A DNA stretch of 64,000 nucleotides from Sphingomonas sp. H160509 (lineage in GTDB: Bacteria; Pseudomonadota; Alphaproteobacteria; Sphingomonadales; Sphingomonadaceae): contig NZ_JAMXSR020000002.1 of NCBI RefSeq assembly GCF_024124765.2, positions 1,325,001-1,389,000 of the forward strand. The letters are read 5' to 3'. Position numbers and translations under genes: made by a program. The number at the start of each line of letters is the position of its first letter. The stretch's first letter is position 1. The notes under the pieces are model-generated. The model was not told where the DNA came from. It was given only the letters and a program-made list of their open reading frames with translations, and did not search any database. Below are positions 26,666 to 37,567 of this stretch, one piece after another.

Positions 26666-28241
26666 CGAGCGACATCCTGATCGTCGGCTCGGGTGCCGCA
26701 GGTCTAACCGCGGCACTCAACCTTGCCGACCGCTTCAAGATCACGGTGTTAGCGAAGGGGCGCGCTCAACGAAGGCTCGACCGCCTGGGCGCAGGGCGGG
26801 ATCGCCGCCGTGCTCGAACCCGGCGACACGTTCGAGAACCATGTCGAGGACACGATGGTCGCCGGCGCCGGCCTCAACGACCGCGCAATTGTCGAGATGG
26901 TCGTAGAGGGTGCCCCCGCCGCGATCGAACGCCTCACGCATCTCGGCGTGCCGTTCGAGACCGAGGGCAACGCGCTGCACCTGACGCGCGAGGGCGGCCA
27001 CAGCCATCGCCGCATCGTCCACGTCGCCGACGCGACCGGCTGGGCGGTGCAGGAAGCGCTCCAGAAAGCCGCCGAAGCACATCCGAACATCACGCTGGTG
27101 CCCGATCAGATCGCGATCGACCTCGCCACAGGCCGTCACGAGGAACGCTATTCGGGCTCTGGCAACGTCTGGGGCGTCTACGCGGTCGATCGCAATACCG
27201 AGCGCGTCGCACTTTACACCGCGCGAGCGACGATCCTCGCAACTGGCGGCGCGGGCCGCACCTACCTGTTCTCGACCGCCCCCCGCGGCGCGACCGGCGA
27301 CGGCATCGCGATGGCGTGGCGCGCGGGCGCGCGCGTCTCCAACATGGAGATGATGCAGTTCCACCCGACCTGCCTCTACAATCTGGAGGTCAAGAATTTC
27401 CTGATCACGGAAGCGGTCCGCGGCGAAGGCGGGCGGTTGATCAACCCGTCGACCGGCAAGCGCTTCATGACCTATTACGACCCCGCGCGGATGGAACTCG
27501 CCCCCCGCGATATCGTCGCGCGCGCGATCGATGCCGAGATCAAGCGTTATGGGCTCGACTACGTCCATCTCGACATCAGCCACATGCCCGCCGAGTTCAT
27601 CCGCCATCACTTCCCCAACATCCACGAGAAGCTGCTCGGTCTCGGCATTGACATGACGACGCAGCCGATCCCGGTCGTCCCCGCGCAACATTACACGTGC
27701 GGCGGCATCGTAATCGATGAACACGGCAAGACCGATCTGCCCGGCCTGTATGCGGCAGGCGAGTGCACCGAGTCCGGCCTGCACGGCGCCAACCGCCTCG
27801 CGTCCAACTCACTGCTCGAATGCTTCGTGTTCGGCGAAGCGGCGGCGGACAGCATCGCAGCCGCGTGGGACTCACTGCCCCCCGCCCCCGCCAATCCGCC
27901 CCTGGGACGAAAGCCGCGTCACCGATTCCGACGAAGAGGTCGTGATCAAGCAGACCTGGACCGAGATCCGCCGCTTCATGTGGAATTACGTGGGCATCGT
28001 CCGCACCACCAAGCGACTCGAACGCGCCAAGCACCGCATCGAACTGCTCAACGACGAGGTCGCGGAATATTACCAGCATTTCCGCGTCACGCCTGATCTG
28101 ATCGAGCTGCGCAACCTGCTTCAGACCGCCGAACTGATCGTGCGATCCGCGCTGCATCGGCACGAGAGCCGCGGGCTGCATTTCACGCTCGATTACCCCG
28201 AGACGCTGCGGGAGGCGGTCGATACGGTTCTCGTTCCATAG
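26662..28241 (+). CDS. nadB: L-aspartate oxidase (two frameshifts)
   Basis: FAD enzyme that oxidises aspartate to iminoaspartate for quinolinate and NAD synthesis. About 526 residues after correction. The FAD-binding start [20 protein letters not shown] is followed by [43 protein letters not shown], the [12 protein letters not shown] block, [22 protein letters not shown] and the C-terminal helical domain ([18 protein letters not shown]). Two +1 shifts occur at AAGGGGCGC near 26759 and CGCCCCTGG near 27903. Start overlaps the ABC ATPase stop. nadA and nadC are not in the window. Confidence 0.92.
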
Positions 28242-28359
28242 CATGATGGCGGCTCGGCGCATCGTCGGCGCGCTTCGTCGCAGCGACGTGCCGCCGCAGT
28301 TTCACGTGGCCGATCAACGGATAAGGATCGATGCTTCAGTTCAGGGCGTTCAATCCATC

Positions 28360-29471
28360 ATGACATCGGCGAGTGCATTCCAGCGCCTTCTGGCGACCAC
28401 GCTTTTGGCGCAGCGCTCGCCGGATGCGGATCGGCATCGCGGCCCACCCCGCCGGCGGTCACGCCCGTGCATCAGGAAGAGGGGTTCGTCTCGATCCCGG
28501 TGCCGCCGCCGCTGCCACGTACGCCGCGCCCCGCGCCCGCCGGTCTCGTCAACGCGATCTCCGAATTGCAGAGCGGCTTCCAGGGCAAGGCTGGCATCGC
28601 GGTGCGTGCGGTCGACGATGGCTGGACGGTCGAGGCCGGCGGGCGTCAGTTACTGCCGCAGCAATCGGTCAGCAAGCTTTGGGTCGCGATGACCGTGATG
28701 GACCTGCGCGACCAGGGCAAGCTGCGTCTCGACGAACCGATCGTCGTGCGGCCGCAGGATCTGACGCTGTTCCACCAGCCGATCGCGATGCTGGTGAAAG
28801 GCGACGGCTATCACACCACGATCAACGACCTGCTCACGCGCGCACTGACGCACAGCGACAATACCGCGAACGACCGGTTGCTTACGCGTGTCGGTGGACC
28901 GTCCGCGGTGCGGTCGATGATCGCGCGCAAACAACTCGGCGCGATCCGCTTCGGGCCGGGCGAGCGGCTGTTGCAGAGCGGCACGGCGGGGCTGGTCTGG
29001 CAGCCGTCCTACGCGGTCAATGGCGGTTTCATGACGGCACGCAACCGGCTGTCGCCCGCGGTGCGCGAGGCTGCACTGAACGCGTATGTGCGCAATCCGC
29101 CCGATGGCGCCGCGCCGATCGCGATCGCCGATGCGATTGCCCGGCTGGCTAAGGGCGACCTGTTGTCGGAGACCTCGACCAAGATCCTGCTCGACACGAT
29201 GGGTCGCTCGGTCACCGGCCGCGCTCGCCTGCGCGCGGCGCTGCCCGGCGGCTGGGAGATCGCGCACAAGACCGGCACCGGCCAGGACCTCGGCCGCCGC
29301 AACGCCGGCTTCAACGACGTCGGCCTCCTCACCGCCCCCGATGGACGTCGGTATGGAATCGCAGTGATGATCGGCGACACTATCCGGCCGATGCCCGAAC
29401 GCCAGAAACTGATCCAGGCGGCCGCGGCGGCGGTAGCGAACTACGCCGAGACAACGCGGCCGAGAGGCTGA
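28360..29471 (+). CDS. Class-A-beta-lactamase-like serine hydrolase, putative lipoprotein
   Basis: A serine hydrolase of the beta-lactamase2 type. Active-site motifs are in order: SxxK in QQSVSKLWVAM, SDN in THSDNTAND, and KTG in IAHKTGTGQ. A Glu 34 residues after the SDN Asn (PGERLLQ) sits where class A enzymes have Glu166, but the next loop is about 25 residues longer than usual. Upstream, LAGCGS forms a lipobox if ATG 28360 (SAFQRLLATTLLA) is joined to it; the frames differ by two bases near 28412, so the signal peptide part is probably mis-sequenced. The main frame is continuous from at least 28467. Could be a beta-lactamase or a cell-wall hydrolase. Confidence 0.78.
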
Positions 29472-29475
29472 GCTT

Positions 29476-29592
29476 CTGCTCCCCTCCCTGAAAGGGAGGG
29501 GTCGGGGGTGGGTCGGCCGGTTCGAGCCATCAACGTCTGGAAATGCGGAAGCCGACCCAGCCCATGCCCCTCCCTTCTAGGGAGGGGGAGCA
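29476..29592. repeat. Inverted repeat doublet, family D-like
   Basis: CTCCCCTCCCTGAAAGGGAG GGGTCGGGGGTGGGTCGG faces CCGACCCAGCCCATGCCCCT CCCTTCTAGGGAGGGGGAG. It lies between convergent genes and could end both transcripts. Confidence 0.7.
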
Positions 29593-29602
29593 GCAGGCGC
29601 TC

Positions 29603-30849
29603 TTAGTCGAACCCGTTCGTCAGGAACCGCTCCGCCACCGCGCAGTGCATCGCGATCCCGTGCGCCATCACGCGTTCGTCGATCGTCATCTTCGTGTTGT
29701 GCAGCGGCGGGTTTGTACGCGGATCGCTACCCTCGGGCGCGGCACCGATAAACGCCATCGCGCCGGGCAGCTTCTGGAGCACGTACGAGAAGTCCTCCGC
29801 GCCCATCATCGGCGGCATCACCTGATACGCGCCCTCGCCACCGATCGCGGTCGCACACGCCTTCATCAAATCGGTTGCGCGCTCGTCGTTGACCGTGACC
29901 GGATAGCCCTCCTCGATCGTCGGCGTACCAACCGCGCCGTGCGCGGCGGCGATACCCTCGACCATGCGGATGAACGCCGCACGCACCTGCTCGCGGGTGC
30001 GCTCCGACAGCGTCCGCATCGTGCCGAGCATCTCGACGGTCGACGGGATGACGTTGTGCGCGCTGCCGGCGTTGAGCTTTGTGATCGACAGCACCGCGGG
30101 GTCGGTGACCGCCACCTGACGAGCGAGATAAGTCTGGAGTGCGGTGACGATCTCGCAGGCGATCGGCAGCGGATCGAGGCAGTCGTGTGGCATCGCGGCG
30201 TGGCCGCCGCGGCCGGTGATCGTCGCACGCAGCGTGTCTGTCGACGCCATCAACGTGCCGGCGCGGCTGACGACATGGCCCATCGGCATGTTCGGCGAGA
30301 TGTGCAGCGCGAAGCCCGCCTCGGGGAGCGGCGAGTCGAGCAAGCCGTCGGCGATCATGTGGCGCGCGCCGTGATGCCCCCTCCTCACCGGGCTGGAACA
30401 TGAACACGACCGTACCGGGCAGTTCGTCGCGGCGCGCGCACAGCGCCTTCGCCGCGCCGACCAGCATCGCGGTATGCGAGATCGTGCCCGCAGGCATGCA
30501 TCGCGCCGTCGATCTTGGAGGCGAACGGCAGGCCGGTTTCCTCCTGCATCGGCAACGCGTCCATGTCGCCGCGGAGCAGTACCGTCCGCCCGTTGCCGCC
30601 AGCGGCGCCACCACGGCCGCCGCGGAGGATCGCGACGAAGCCGGTGGTCGAGGTGCCTTCACGAAACTCGAGCGGGAGGCCGGCGAGCGCAGCCTTCACC
30701 TTATCCGAGGTACGCGGGCAGTGGAGGCCGACTTCGGGATCGGCGTGGATCGCCCGCCGGAGTGTGATCGCGTCGTCGAGACTGTCTTCACCTACGGCGG
30801 TCCAGTCGGTCGGGGCCCAGTCGGTGGTGGATTCGAAATCGAGGGACAT
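29603..30849 (-). CDS. M20D family amidohydrolase (hippurate hydrolase/IAA-amino acid hydrolase-like; two frameshifts)
   Basis: About 415-residue zinc aminoacylase. Motifs in order: LRRAIHADPEVGLHCPRTSD, LLRGDMDALPMQEETGLPF, the metal-binding HACGHD, MFQPGEEG, GRGGHAAMPHDCLDPLPIAC, and MMGAEDFSYVLQKLPGAMAF. Two +1 shifts are present: near 30486 just after HACGHD (restoring GHDLHTAMLVGAAKAL) and at the G run near 30378 after PGEEG (restoring GEEGHHGARHMIADGLL). Substrates of this family are N-acyl or amide conjugates of amino acids; the specific one cannot be read. No signal peptide is visible. Confidence 0.88.
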
Positions 30850-30879
30850 CGGGAACTCCTGTTTAGCATTTGGGCCCCA

Positions 30880-30981
30880 CCCCGGCGAAGGCCGGGGCCC
30901 AGTTGGGGAACAGCAGTAACGGCGGACGGCGCCCCGTTACATCGACCTTGCCAACTGGGCCCCGGCCTTCGCCGGGGTGGC
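30880..30981. repeat. Inverted repeat doublet, family C
   Basis: CCCCACCCCGGCGAAGGCCG GGGCCCAGTTGGGG (from 30880) faces CCAACTGGGCCCCGGCCTTC GCCGGGGTGG (to 30981). It lies between the HerA-like gene's 3' end and the start of the M20D gene. Confidence 0.8.
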
Positions 30982-31020
30982 GTTTGTGTGGGGCAGCCAG
31001 CCCCCGATCGCTGAGGCAGT

Positions 31021-32666
31021 CTATCCCCGGAAGAGGCCGCCTAAAACCCCGCGCAGTACCGTACCGACCAAGCCGCCGCTCGACGACGACCGGCGCGACT
31101 TCGTCCCGAACACCTGCTTGCCGATCTCGTTGGCCACCTGCCGACCGATCGACGAGCTCGCGGCCCCTCGTCGCCGAAGACGCCATCTTCGTCCAAGGCG
31201 AATTCGCCGCCTCGCGATCAGCTTCGCGCTGTTGGCGATCCGCTTCGCGCTGCTCGGCAACCCGAGCGCGCTCGGCCTCTTTCGCCGCCTTGGCATCGAG
31301 CTTCGCCTGCGTGGCCGCAGCCTTCTCCGCCTCGGTCGTCGCCTTCGCCTCGGCAGCAGCCGCTCTCGCCTCCTGGGTCTTCGCGGCCAGCAATTCCTCC
31401 GCCGACTCCCGATCGACCAGCGTGTCGTACTTCGCCCCGATCGCATCGGTCTCGATCATCACCTTCCGCTCGGCCGGCGTGATCGGCCCCACGCGCGAGG
31501 CGGCCGGCTTGATCAGCGTCCGCTCGACCGGGGTCGGTGCGCCATCCGCCTGGAGCAGCGACACCAGCGCCTCACCGACCTTCAGCTCGGTAATGATCGT
31601 CGCGACGTCGACGCCGGGGTTCGCCCGGAACGTCTCCGCCGCCGAGCGCACCGCAGCCTGATCGCGCGGGGTAAACGCGCGCAACGCGTGCTGGACACGG
31701 TTGCCGAGCTGTCCTGCGACGGTATCGGGAATGTCGATCGGGTTCTGCGTGATGAAGTACACGCCCACCCCCTTCGAGCGGATCAGCCGGACGACCTGTT
31801 CGATCTTCTCCAGCAGCGCCTTCGGGGCCTCGTCGAACAGCAGATGCGCCTCGTCGAAGAAGAAGCACAGCACCGGCTTGTCGGGATCGCCGATCTCGGG
31901 GAGATGCTCGAACAGCTCGCTCATCAGCCACAGCAGGAACGTCGCGTACAGCTTCGGCGAGGCCATCAGCTTGTCGGCGGCGAGGATGTTGACGATCCCC
32001 CGCCCCTTGTCGTCCACCCCGATGAAGTCGTTCATCTCAAGCGCGGGCTCGCCGAAGAAATTTTCCGCACCCTGCGTCCGCAACTGGAGCAGCGAGCGCT
32101 GGATCGCGCCGATCGACTGTTTCGAGACGTTGCCGTACGTCACCGTCAGCTCGTCCGCGCGGCCAGCGCATTCGCTCAGCATCGCCTGCAGATCGTCGAG
32201 GTCGATCAGCAGCAGCCCCCTCCTTGTCGGCGACATGGAAGGCGATCGTCAGCACGCCCTCCTGCACCTCGTTCAAGTCCATCAGCCGCGACAGCAGCAG
32301 CGGCCCCATCTCGCTGATCGTCGTGCGGATCGGATGGCCCTGCTCGCCAAACAGATCCCAGAACTGCACCGGGTTGTCGGCATAGGCCCAGCCATCGTCG
32401 CCGATCGCCTTCGCGCGCTCGGCAAAGGTGGCGTGCGTCTTCGCGGTCGGCGATCCGGCCATCGCTAGCCCCGACAGGTCGCCCTTCACGTCGGCGACGA
32501 AGCACGGCACGCCGTTCGCGGAGAAGCCCTCGATGATCCCCTGCAGCGTCACGGTCTTGCCGGTACCGGTCGCGCCCGCGATCAGGCCGTGACGGTTCGC
32601 GCGCTTCAGCTCTAGCGTCTGCGGTTTGCCGTCCACGCTCGCGCCGATGAAGATGTCGTCGCTCAT
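31021..32666 (-). CDS. HerA-like ATPase, DUF853 family (two frameshifts)
   Basis: About 548 residues. A hexameric-type P-loop ATPase with Walker A GATGTGKT at 31-38, VADVKGDLSGLAMAG, and Walker B VLCFFFDEAHLLFDEAPKAL, then RLIRSKGVGVYFITQNPIDI PD and a long Ala/Glu/Arg-rich coiled coil before a Gly-rich tail (LVGTVLRGVLGGLFRG). Two +1 shifts are present: a C run near 32217 (after ADKEG) and CCCC near 31167 (after SATRG). Known relatives (YjgR) are uncharacterised; no NurA-type nuclease is adjacent, so a DNA-end-resection role is not supported here. Confidence 0.88.
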
Positions 32667-32714
32667 GCTTGTCGTCCTCTGTATCCGGCGCCGACCCCTA
32701 ACCCCGCCGGCCGC

Positions 32715-32753
32715 AAAGAAAAAGGACCGCCGCTCGGGGAGCGACGGTCCTTT
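32715..32753 (-). terminator. Intrinsic terminator of degP
   Basis: AAAGGACCGCCGCT and AGCGACGGTCCTTT pair around a GGGG loop (one mismatch). Read on the minus strand the hairpin is followed by TTTTTCTTT. It begins 25 bp after the degP stop codon. Confidence 0.8.
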
Positions 32754-32777
32754 CGTGTCGATCGTGTCGGTCGTAGA

Positions 32778-34338
32778 TTACTTGATCTTGACCGGCAGGA
32801 ACGTTGCGGGGCTACGGCCGCGCTTGACCTGCAACAGGACCTGCGGGCGACCGGCTGCCTTGGCGACGTTAACCGCGTTCTGGACGTCGACCGCGGTGCG
32901 AACGGGCGTGCCGTTGACCGAGATGATGACGTCGCCGCGCTTGAGCTTGCCATACGCATCGCTGGTCTGCGCGACCACGGCGATGACGACGCCCTGCGTG
33001 CTGGCCTCGACGCCGACCGCCTGCGCGATCGCCGGGGTCAGCGGCTGCACACCGATGCCGAGCGCAGCGCCCGCGGTCGGTGCAGCGGGAGTAGCCAGAA
33101 TCGTCGCCGTCATCGCCGTCGTCGCTGCCGAAGCCCTGGGCATCACCGCCGACCACCGCCGCCAGCTTGTCCGCACTTGGACGCGGCACGACGACCACAT
33201 TGGCGACTACCGGCTTGCCGTTGCGCAGGATGTCGAGGCGAGCCGTCGCACCCGGCTTCACGTTCGAGACGAGGTAGGACAGCGACTGGTCGACCGTCAC
33301 GGCCTGACCGTTCACCTTGGTCACGACGTCGCCCGCGCGCACGCCGGCCTTCGCCGCCGGGCCGCCGGCCGTCACGTCGTTGATCAGCTCACCCTGGTTC
33401 TTGGCGATGCCGAGTGCCGCGGCGGTATCCTCGTTGATCGTACCGCCCGGCTGCAGCTGGACGCCGATATAGCCGCGCTCGATCGTGCCGCCCTTCATGA
33501 AGGTCGCGATGATCGGCTTGGCGACGGCCGCAGGGATTGCGAAGCCGATGCCGATATTGCCGCCCGACTGGCTGAAGATCTGCGAATTTACGCCGATCAC
33601 GTTGCCGTTGAGATCGAACATCGGGCCACCCGAGTTGCCCTGGTTGATCGACGCGTCGGTCTGGATGAAGCGGTCGTACGCGCCGCCCTGACCCGTGACG
33701 CGGTTGATCGCCGAGACGATACCCGCCGTGACGGTGCCGCCGAGACCGAATGGTTCGCCGATCGCGACGACCCAGTCGCCGACGCGCGCGCCGTTCGAAT
33801 CGCCGAACTTCACGAACGGCAGGTTGGCCGCATCGATCTTCAGCAGCGCGAGATCGGACTCCTGATCCTTGCCGATGACCTTGGCGACGTATTCCTTCTT
33901 GTCGCTGAGCGTCACGGTGATCGAATCGACCGTCGCGCCCTGCGCCCCCGGCGAGATCACGTGGTTATTCGTGACGACATAGCCGTCGGGCGAGATCAGG
34001 AAGCCCGAACCGAGCGAGGCGCCTTCACGCTTCACCGGCGCGCCACCCTGGCCGCCGCCGCCGCCCATGCCGCCGAACAGGTCGCCGAACGGCGTGCCCG
34101 CGAACGGATTGGCCTGCTGCTTCTGGACGATTGTCTGCTTGGTCGAGATGTTGACGACCGCGGGCTGGAGGCGCGCAACCATGTCGGCGAAGCTCATCGG
34201 CGCGCCAGGTTTCGGCGAGACCGCCTGGATCGCACCGGGTTCGTTCTGCGCGACCTGCGCGCCGCTCGGCTGAAGCGCGAGCGTCGCGGTCGCACCGCCG
34301 AGAAGAAGAGCACTGGTAATGGCGTAGGCGTAACGCAC
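32778..34338 (-). CDS. degP: Do family periplasmic serine protease DegP (one frameshift)
   Basis: About 519-residue periplasmic protease and chaperone. A signal peptide (YAYAITSALLLGGATATLAL) is followed by the trypsin-like domain with catalytic H126 (VTNNHVIS), D162 (SDLALLKID) and S236 (NQGNSGGP), then two PDZ domains (RGYIGVQLQPGG... and ALGIGVQPLTPA... LKRGDVIISVNG). Start is GTG 34338, with GAGAGGA upstream; a seven-codon reading frame (MKREDNI) ends by overlapping this GTG. One +1 shift near 33098, in a repetitive GACGACGGCGATGACGGCGA CG stretch, separates PDZ1 from PDZ2. It follows hflK-hflC on the same strand. Confidence 0.93.
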
Positions 34339-34452
34339 TAGATGTTGTCCTCTCGTTTCATCAATCGAAACAGGTACCCCGTAGGGACGCCGTCCTGAAT
34401 GATGCTTGAATATCGTCTTGAATATGGCTCGGCGTTCAAAGGTTCCGCAGGC

Positions 34453-35319
34453 TCAACGCCCGCGGCCCTCGAATTCCCTCAGGTAACTGTTGTTCGGCGA
34501 CAGAATGATCGAGGTCGATCCTTCCGGTGCCGGGCCACCGTCGGCACCGAACGTGTGCCGGTACGACTGCATCGCACGGTAGAAGTCGTAGAAATCAGCG
34601 TCCTTGCCAAAGCTCTCGGCATAGATCTTCGCGGAGTCCGCATCGGCCTGCGCACGAACAATCTGCGCCTGCTTCTGACCCTCGGCACGGATCGTGATCG
34701 CCTCCTGCTGGCGCGCGCTCGACATACGCTTAAGCGCGCTTTCGAGTGGCAGGCCGACGGGGAGGTTCGCCTGCTTGATACGGACATCGACGATCTCGAC
34801 GCCGTATTGGCTGGCGACGCGCTGGAGCCCCTTCTGGATGTTGTCCATCAGCTCCGAACGCTCCGGGCTCAGCAACTCGACGAAGCGCCGCTTGCCAAGT
34901 TCGTTGCGCAGCGCCGAGCCGAGGATCGGGCGAAGCTGATCGGGAATGCGGTCCTCGCTGCCGACCGCATTGCGCATCTTGCGCGGATCGACGATCCGGT
35001 AGCGCGCATAGGCATCGACTTCGAGCCGCAACTGGTCGGTCGACAGCACCAGCGTGTTGTCCAGCTCCAGATCCTGCACGCGCTTGTCGATCCAGACGAT
35101 CCGGTCGACGAACGGAATGCGCGCGATCAAGCCCGCACCGGTCTGGCCGAACGGCGTATTCGGCTGCCATGCGTTGACCGTGCGGATCGGCTGGCCGAAG
35201 CGCAGGATCACCGCCTGCTTGGTCTCGGGGACGATCGCGAACGTCGATGCGGCAAGGATCACGAGCAATAGCGCGATGATCCCGGCGACAATCGGGTTGC
35301 GGAAACTCACGGCGTTCAC
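34453..35319 (-). CDS. hflC: FtsH modulator HflC
   Basis: A 288-residue membrane-anchored SPFH/prohibitin-domain protein that pairs with HflK around the FtsH protease. An N-terminal transmembrane helix (IVAGIIALLLVILAASTFAI) precedes the SPFH domain (VPETKQAVILRFGQPIRTVN, DKRVQDLELDN, VDAYARYRIVDPRK) and the coiled helical region (SARQQEAITIRAEGQKQAQI). The ending IILSPNNSYLREFEGRGR is typical. Start is GTG 35319 overlapping the hflK TGA (GTGA). Confidence 0.95.
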   Translation of the reverse strand: MNAVSFRNPIVAGIIALLLVILAASTFAIVPETKQAVILRFGQPIRTVNAWQPNTPFGQTGAGLIARIPFVDRIVWIDKRVQDLELDNTLVLSTDQLRLEVDAYARYRIVDPRKMRNAVGSEDRIPDQLRPILGSALRNELGKRRFVELLSPERSELMDNIQKGLQRVASQYGVEIVDVRIKQANLPVGLPLESALKRMSSARQQEAITIRAEGQKQAQIVRAQADADSAKIYAESFGKDADFYDFYRAMQSYRHTFGADGGPAPEGSTSIILSPNNSYLREFEGRGR

Positions 35320-36450
35320 TGGGCAGCTCCAGGCTGGGGGGCAGCCGCTGCCGCGGCCGGCGCTGGTGTCGACTGAACAGCCTCGGGGTTCGGCAGGCGC
35401 TTGGCATTCGACAGCGGCAGATACGGCACCACCCCTCCCGGCGTCTCGACGATCGTCTTGTCGCTCTTGGCGAGTACTGCCTCCATCGTCTCGTAATACA
35501 TGCGGCGACGCGTCACTTCCGGCGCAAGCTTATACTGCTCGTACACCTTGTCGAACGACGCAGCCTCGCCCTGCGCGCGCGCCACGACCTGCTGCGCGTA
35601 GGAGCGCGACTGGTTAAGGTTGGCGATCGCCTCCTGCTGCGCGGCGGTAACGGCGTTGAAGTCCTCGACGATCCGCGCAGGTGCAGCGGCTTGCTTGATC
35701 GCGACGCCCTGAATACGCACGCCCGACTTATAGTCGTTGAGGATCTGCTGCGTGAGTTCAGCGACGCGCTGCTCGATTACGGTACGACCCGTGCCGATCG
35801 CCTGGTCTAGCGTCGTCGTCGCAACCACCGCGCGCATCGCGCTCTCGGCAGCGGCACGGACGGTGTCGTTCGGCTCGGCAAGCTGGAACACGTAATCGCG
35901 GGGGGTCCGAGATATCCCAGCGGACCGAATACGCCAGATCGATGATGTTCTGGTCACCCGTCAGCGTCAGGTTCTCGCCGTCACCGACGGGGAAGTTGTC
36001 GGTGCGGATCTTCTGCACGTCGACCACCGTCACGTCGGCGATCGGCGCGGGCATCGTCAGGCGAACGCCCGGATCGAGCGTGCCGGCGTATTTACCGAAA
36101 TAGGTGACGACGCCGCGTTGCTGGGGACCGATCTGGTGGACCGATGTGAACAGGATCCAGACGACCGCGATGATCGCGACGCCGATCGCCCAGAGTGCGC
36201 GGGCGTTGGCGCCCGAGGGCAGGCCGCCGAAGCCACCCGTGCCGCCACCGCCGCCGCCCGAGCCGCGCGCTTTACGCAGGAACTCGTCGAGCGCGGTCGG
36301 CTTGGCGGCAGGCTTGCGGCCACCTGGAGGTTGCGCCCAGGGATTGCGCGGGCCGCTGTTACCGTCGTCGCCCGAGCCGCCCCAGGGGCCTTTCGGTGTT
36401 TCGGTGGCGAGGATATCGGGGCGCCGGAACCAGCGCGAGAAGATCGTCAT
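35316..36450 (-). CDS. hflK: FtsH modulator HflK (one frameshift)
   Basis: About 378 residues. A Pro/Gly-rich cytosolic start (KGPWGGSGDDGNSGPRNPWA) leads to one transmembrane helix (ALWAIGVAIIAVVWILFTSV) and the periplasmic SPFH domain (VVTYFGKYAGTLDPGVRLTM, then YSVRWDISDPRDYVFQLAEP). One extra C in the six-C run near 35901 breaks the frame inside SDPRDY. ATG 36450 lies behind AAAGGTT; the longer open frame upstream has no support. HflK and HflC form the large cap that restrains FtsH. Confidence 0.93.
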
Positions 36451-36520
36451 ACCAACCTTTATAGGTGTGCGCTGGCGGAAAAACAGTGCCAAGCGGCCTT
36501 AGCGGTCCTATCTGGCGCGG

Positions 36521-37469
36521 ATGATCGACATCGAAGGCGTAAAGGCGGCGGTTGCTGCGGTAGCGGGCAAGCGGGCGACCGTCCGGATGGAAGGGACGCG
36601 AGCGGGCATCATCATCGATGCGACCGGGCTCGACCCGCAGGCACGCGATGCGCTGGAGGCAACCGTACGGATGGCCGCGACGCAACCCGGTGTGTCTGAG
36701 GTGCGGATCGCGGTGACCGCGGAACGCTCGACCCGCCGGCTGATCGCGGTCGCCAGCGGCAAGGGTGGCGTCGGCAAATCCACGCTCGCTGCCAATCTCG
36801 CCATCGCGATGTCGCGTGCGGGGCGCCGCGTCGGGCTGGTCGACGCCGATATCTACGGCCCGTCGCAGCCACGCCTGATGAACGTCGAGGGCACGCGACC
36901 GACCGCGAAGGACAAGGTGCTCGACCCCGTCCCCACCCCGTACGGCGTACCGCTATTGTCGATGGGCCAGCTCGTCGAACCGGGCAAGGCGATCGCGTGG
37001 CGCGGGCCGATGGCGGCGGGCGCGCTCGGCCAGCTGGTCGAGGCGGACTGGGGTGTGACCGATACGCTGGTGCTCGATCTCCCCCGGCACCGGCGACGTC
37101 CAGCTGACGATGGTTCAGAAATACCGTCCCGCAGGCGCAGTGATCGTCTCGACCCCGCAGGATCTCGCGCTGATCGACGCCCGCCGCGCGATCGACCTGT
37201 TCGAAAAGGCCGGCATCCCGATCATCGGCCTCGTCGAGAACATGGCCGGCTATATCTGCCCGCATTGCGGCGAGGCGTCGGACCCGTTCGGCAATGGTGG
37301 GGCAGAGGCGGCGGCGCGCGAACTCGGCATCCCGTTCCTCGGCCGCGTCCCGCTGACGATCTCGATCCGCACCGCGTCCGATGCCGGCACGCCGCCCGCC
37401 TCGAACCCGGACGATATGATTTTCATGCCGATCGCGGCTCAGGTCGTCGCATGGCTGGGAAAACTGTGA
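36521..37469 (+). CDS. Mrp/NBP35-type Fe-S carrier P-loop ATPase (one frameshift)
   Basis: About 315-residue Mrp/ApbC homologue that binds and transfers Fe-S clusters. An N-terminal DUF59-like part (VRMEGTRAGIIIDATGLDPQ, VRIAVTAERS) precedes the deviant Walker A VASGKGGVGKSTLAANLAIA and DADIYGPSQPRLM. The cluster-binding CxxC is in MAGYICPHCGEASDPFGNGG. The frame breaks near 37085, where the usual DLPPGTGD box should be: the DNA reads CTCCCCCGGCACCGGCGAC. Either two bases are missing or one is extra with a lost Pro; the former fits the family better. Divergent from hflK. Confidence 0.9.
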
Positions 37470-37567
37470 AACCCGCAGGCCTGATCCACGTTGTGTGATT
37501 ACCGGTCGTACCCGACGCGTAGAGTCGCGGTACGAGCGGACCAGGTTTCTTCTTGCAGGAGGCATCG

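Noticed and set aside
31021..32666. HerA-NurA or HerA-based defence system
   Set aside because: The protein belongs to the DUF853/YjgR branch and has no NurA, SIR2 or DUF4297 partner gene beside it.
32778..34338. Programmed ribosomal frameshifting as an explanation for the broken genes
   Set aside because: The shifts occur in many unrelated genes at plain G/C runs without slippery heptamers and downstream pseudoknots, and some genes need several. Sequence error is simpler.
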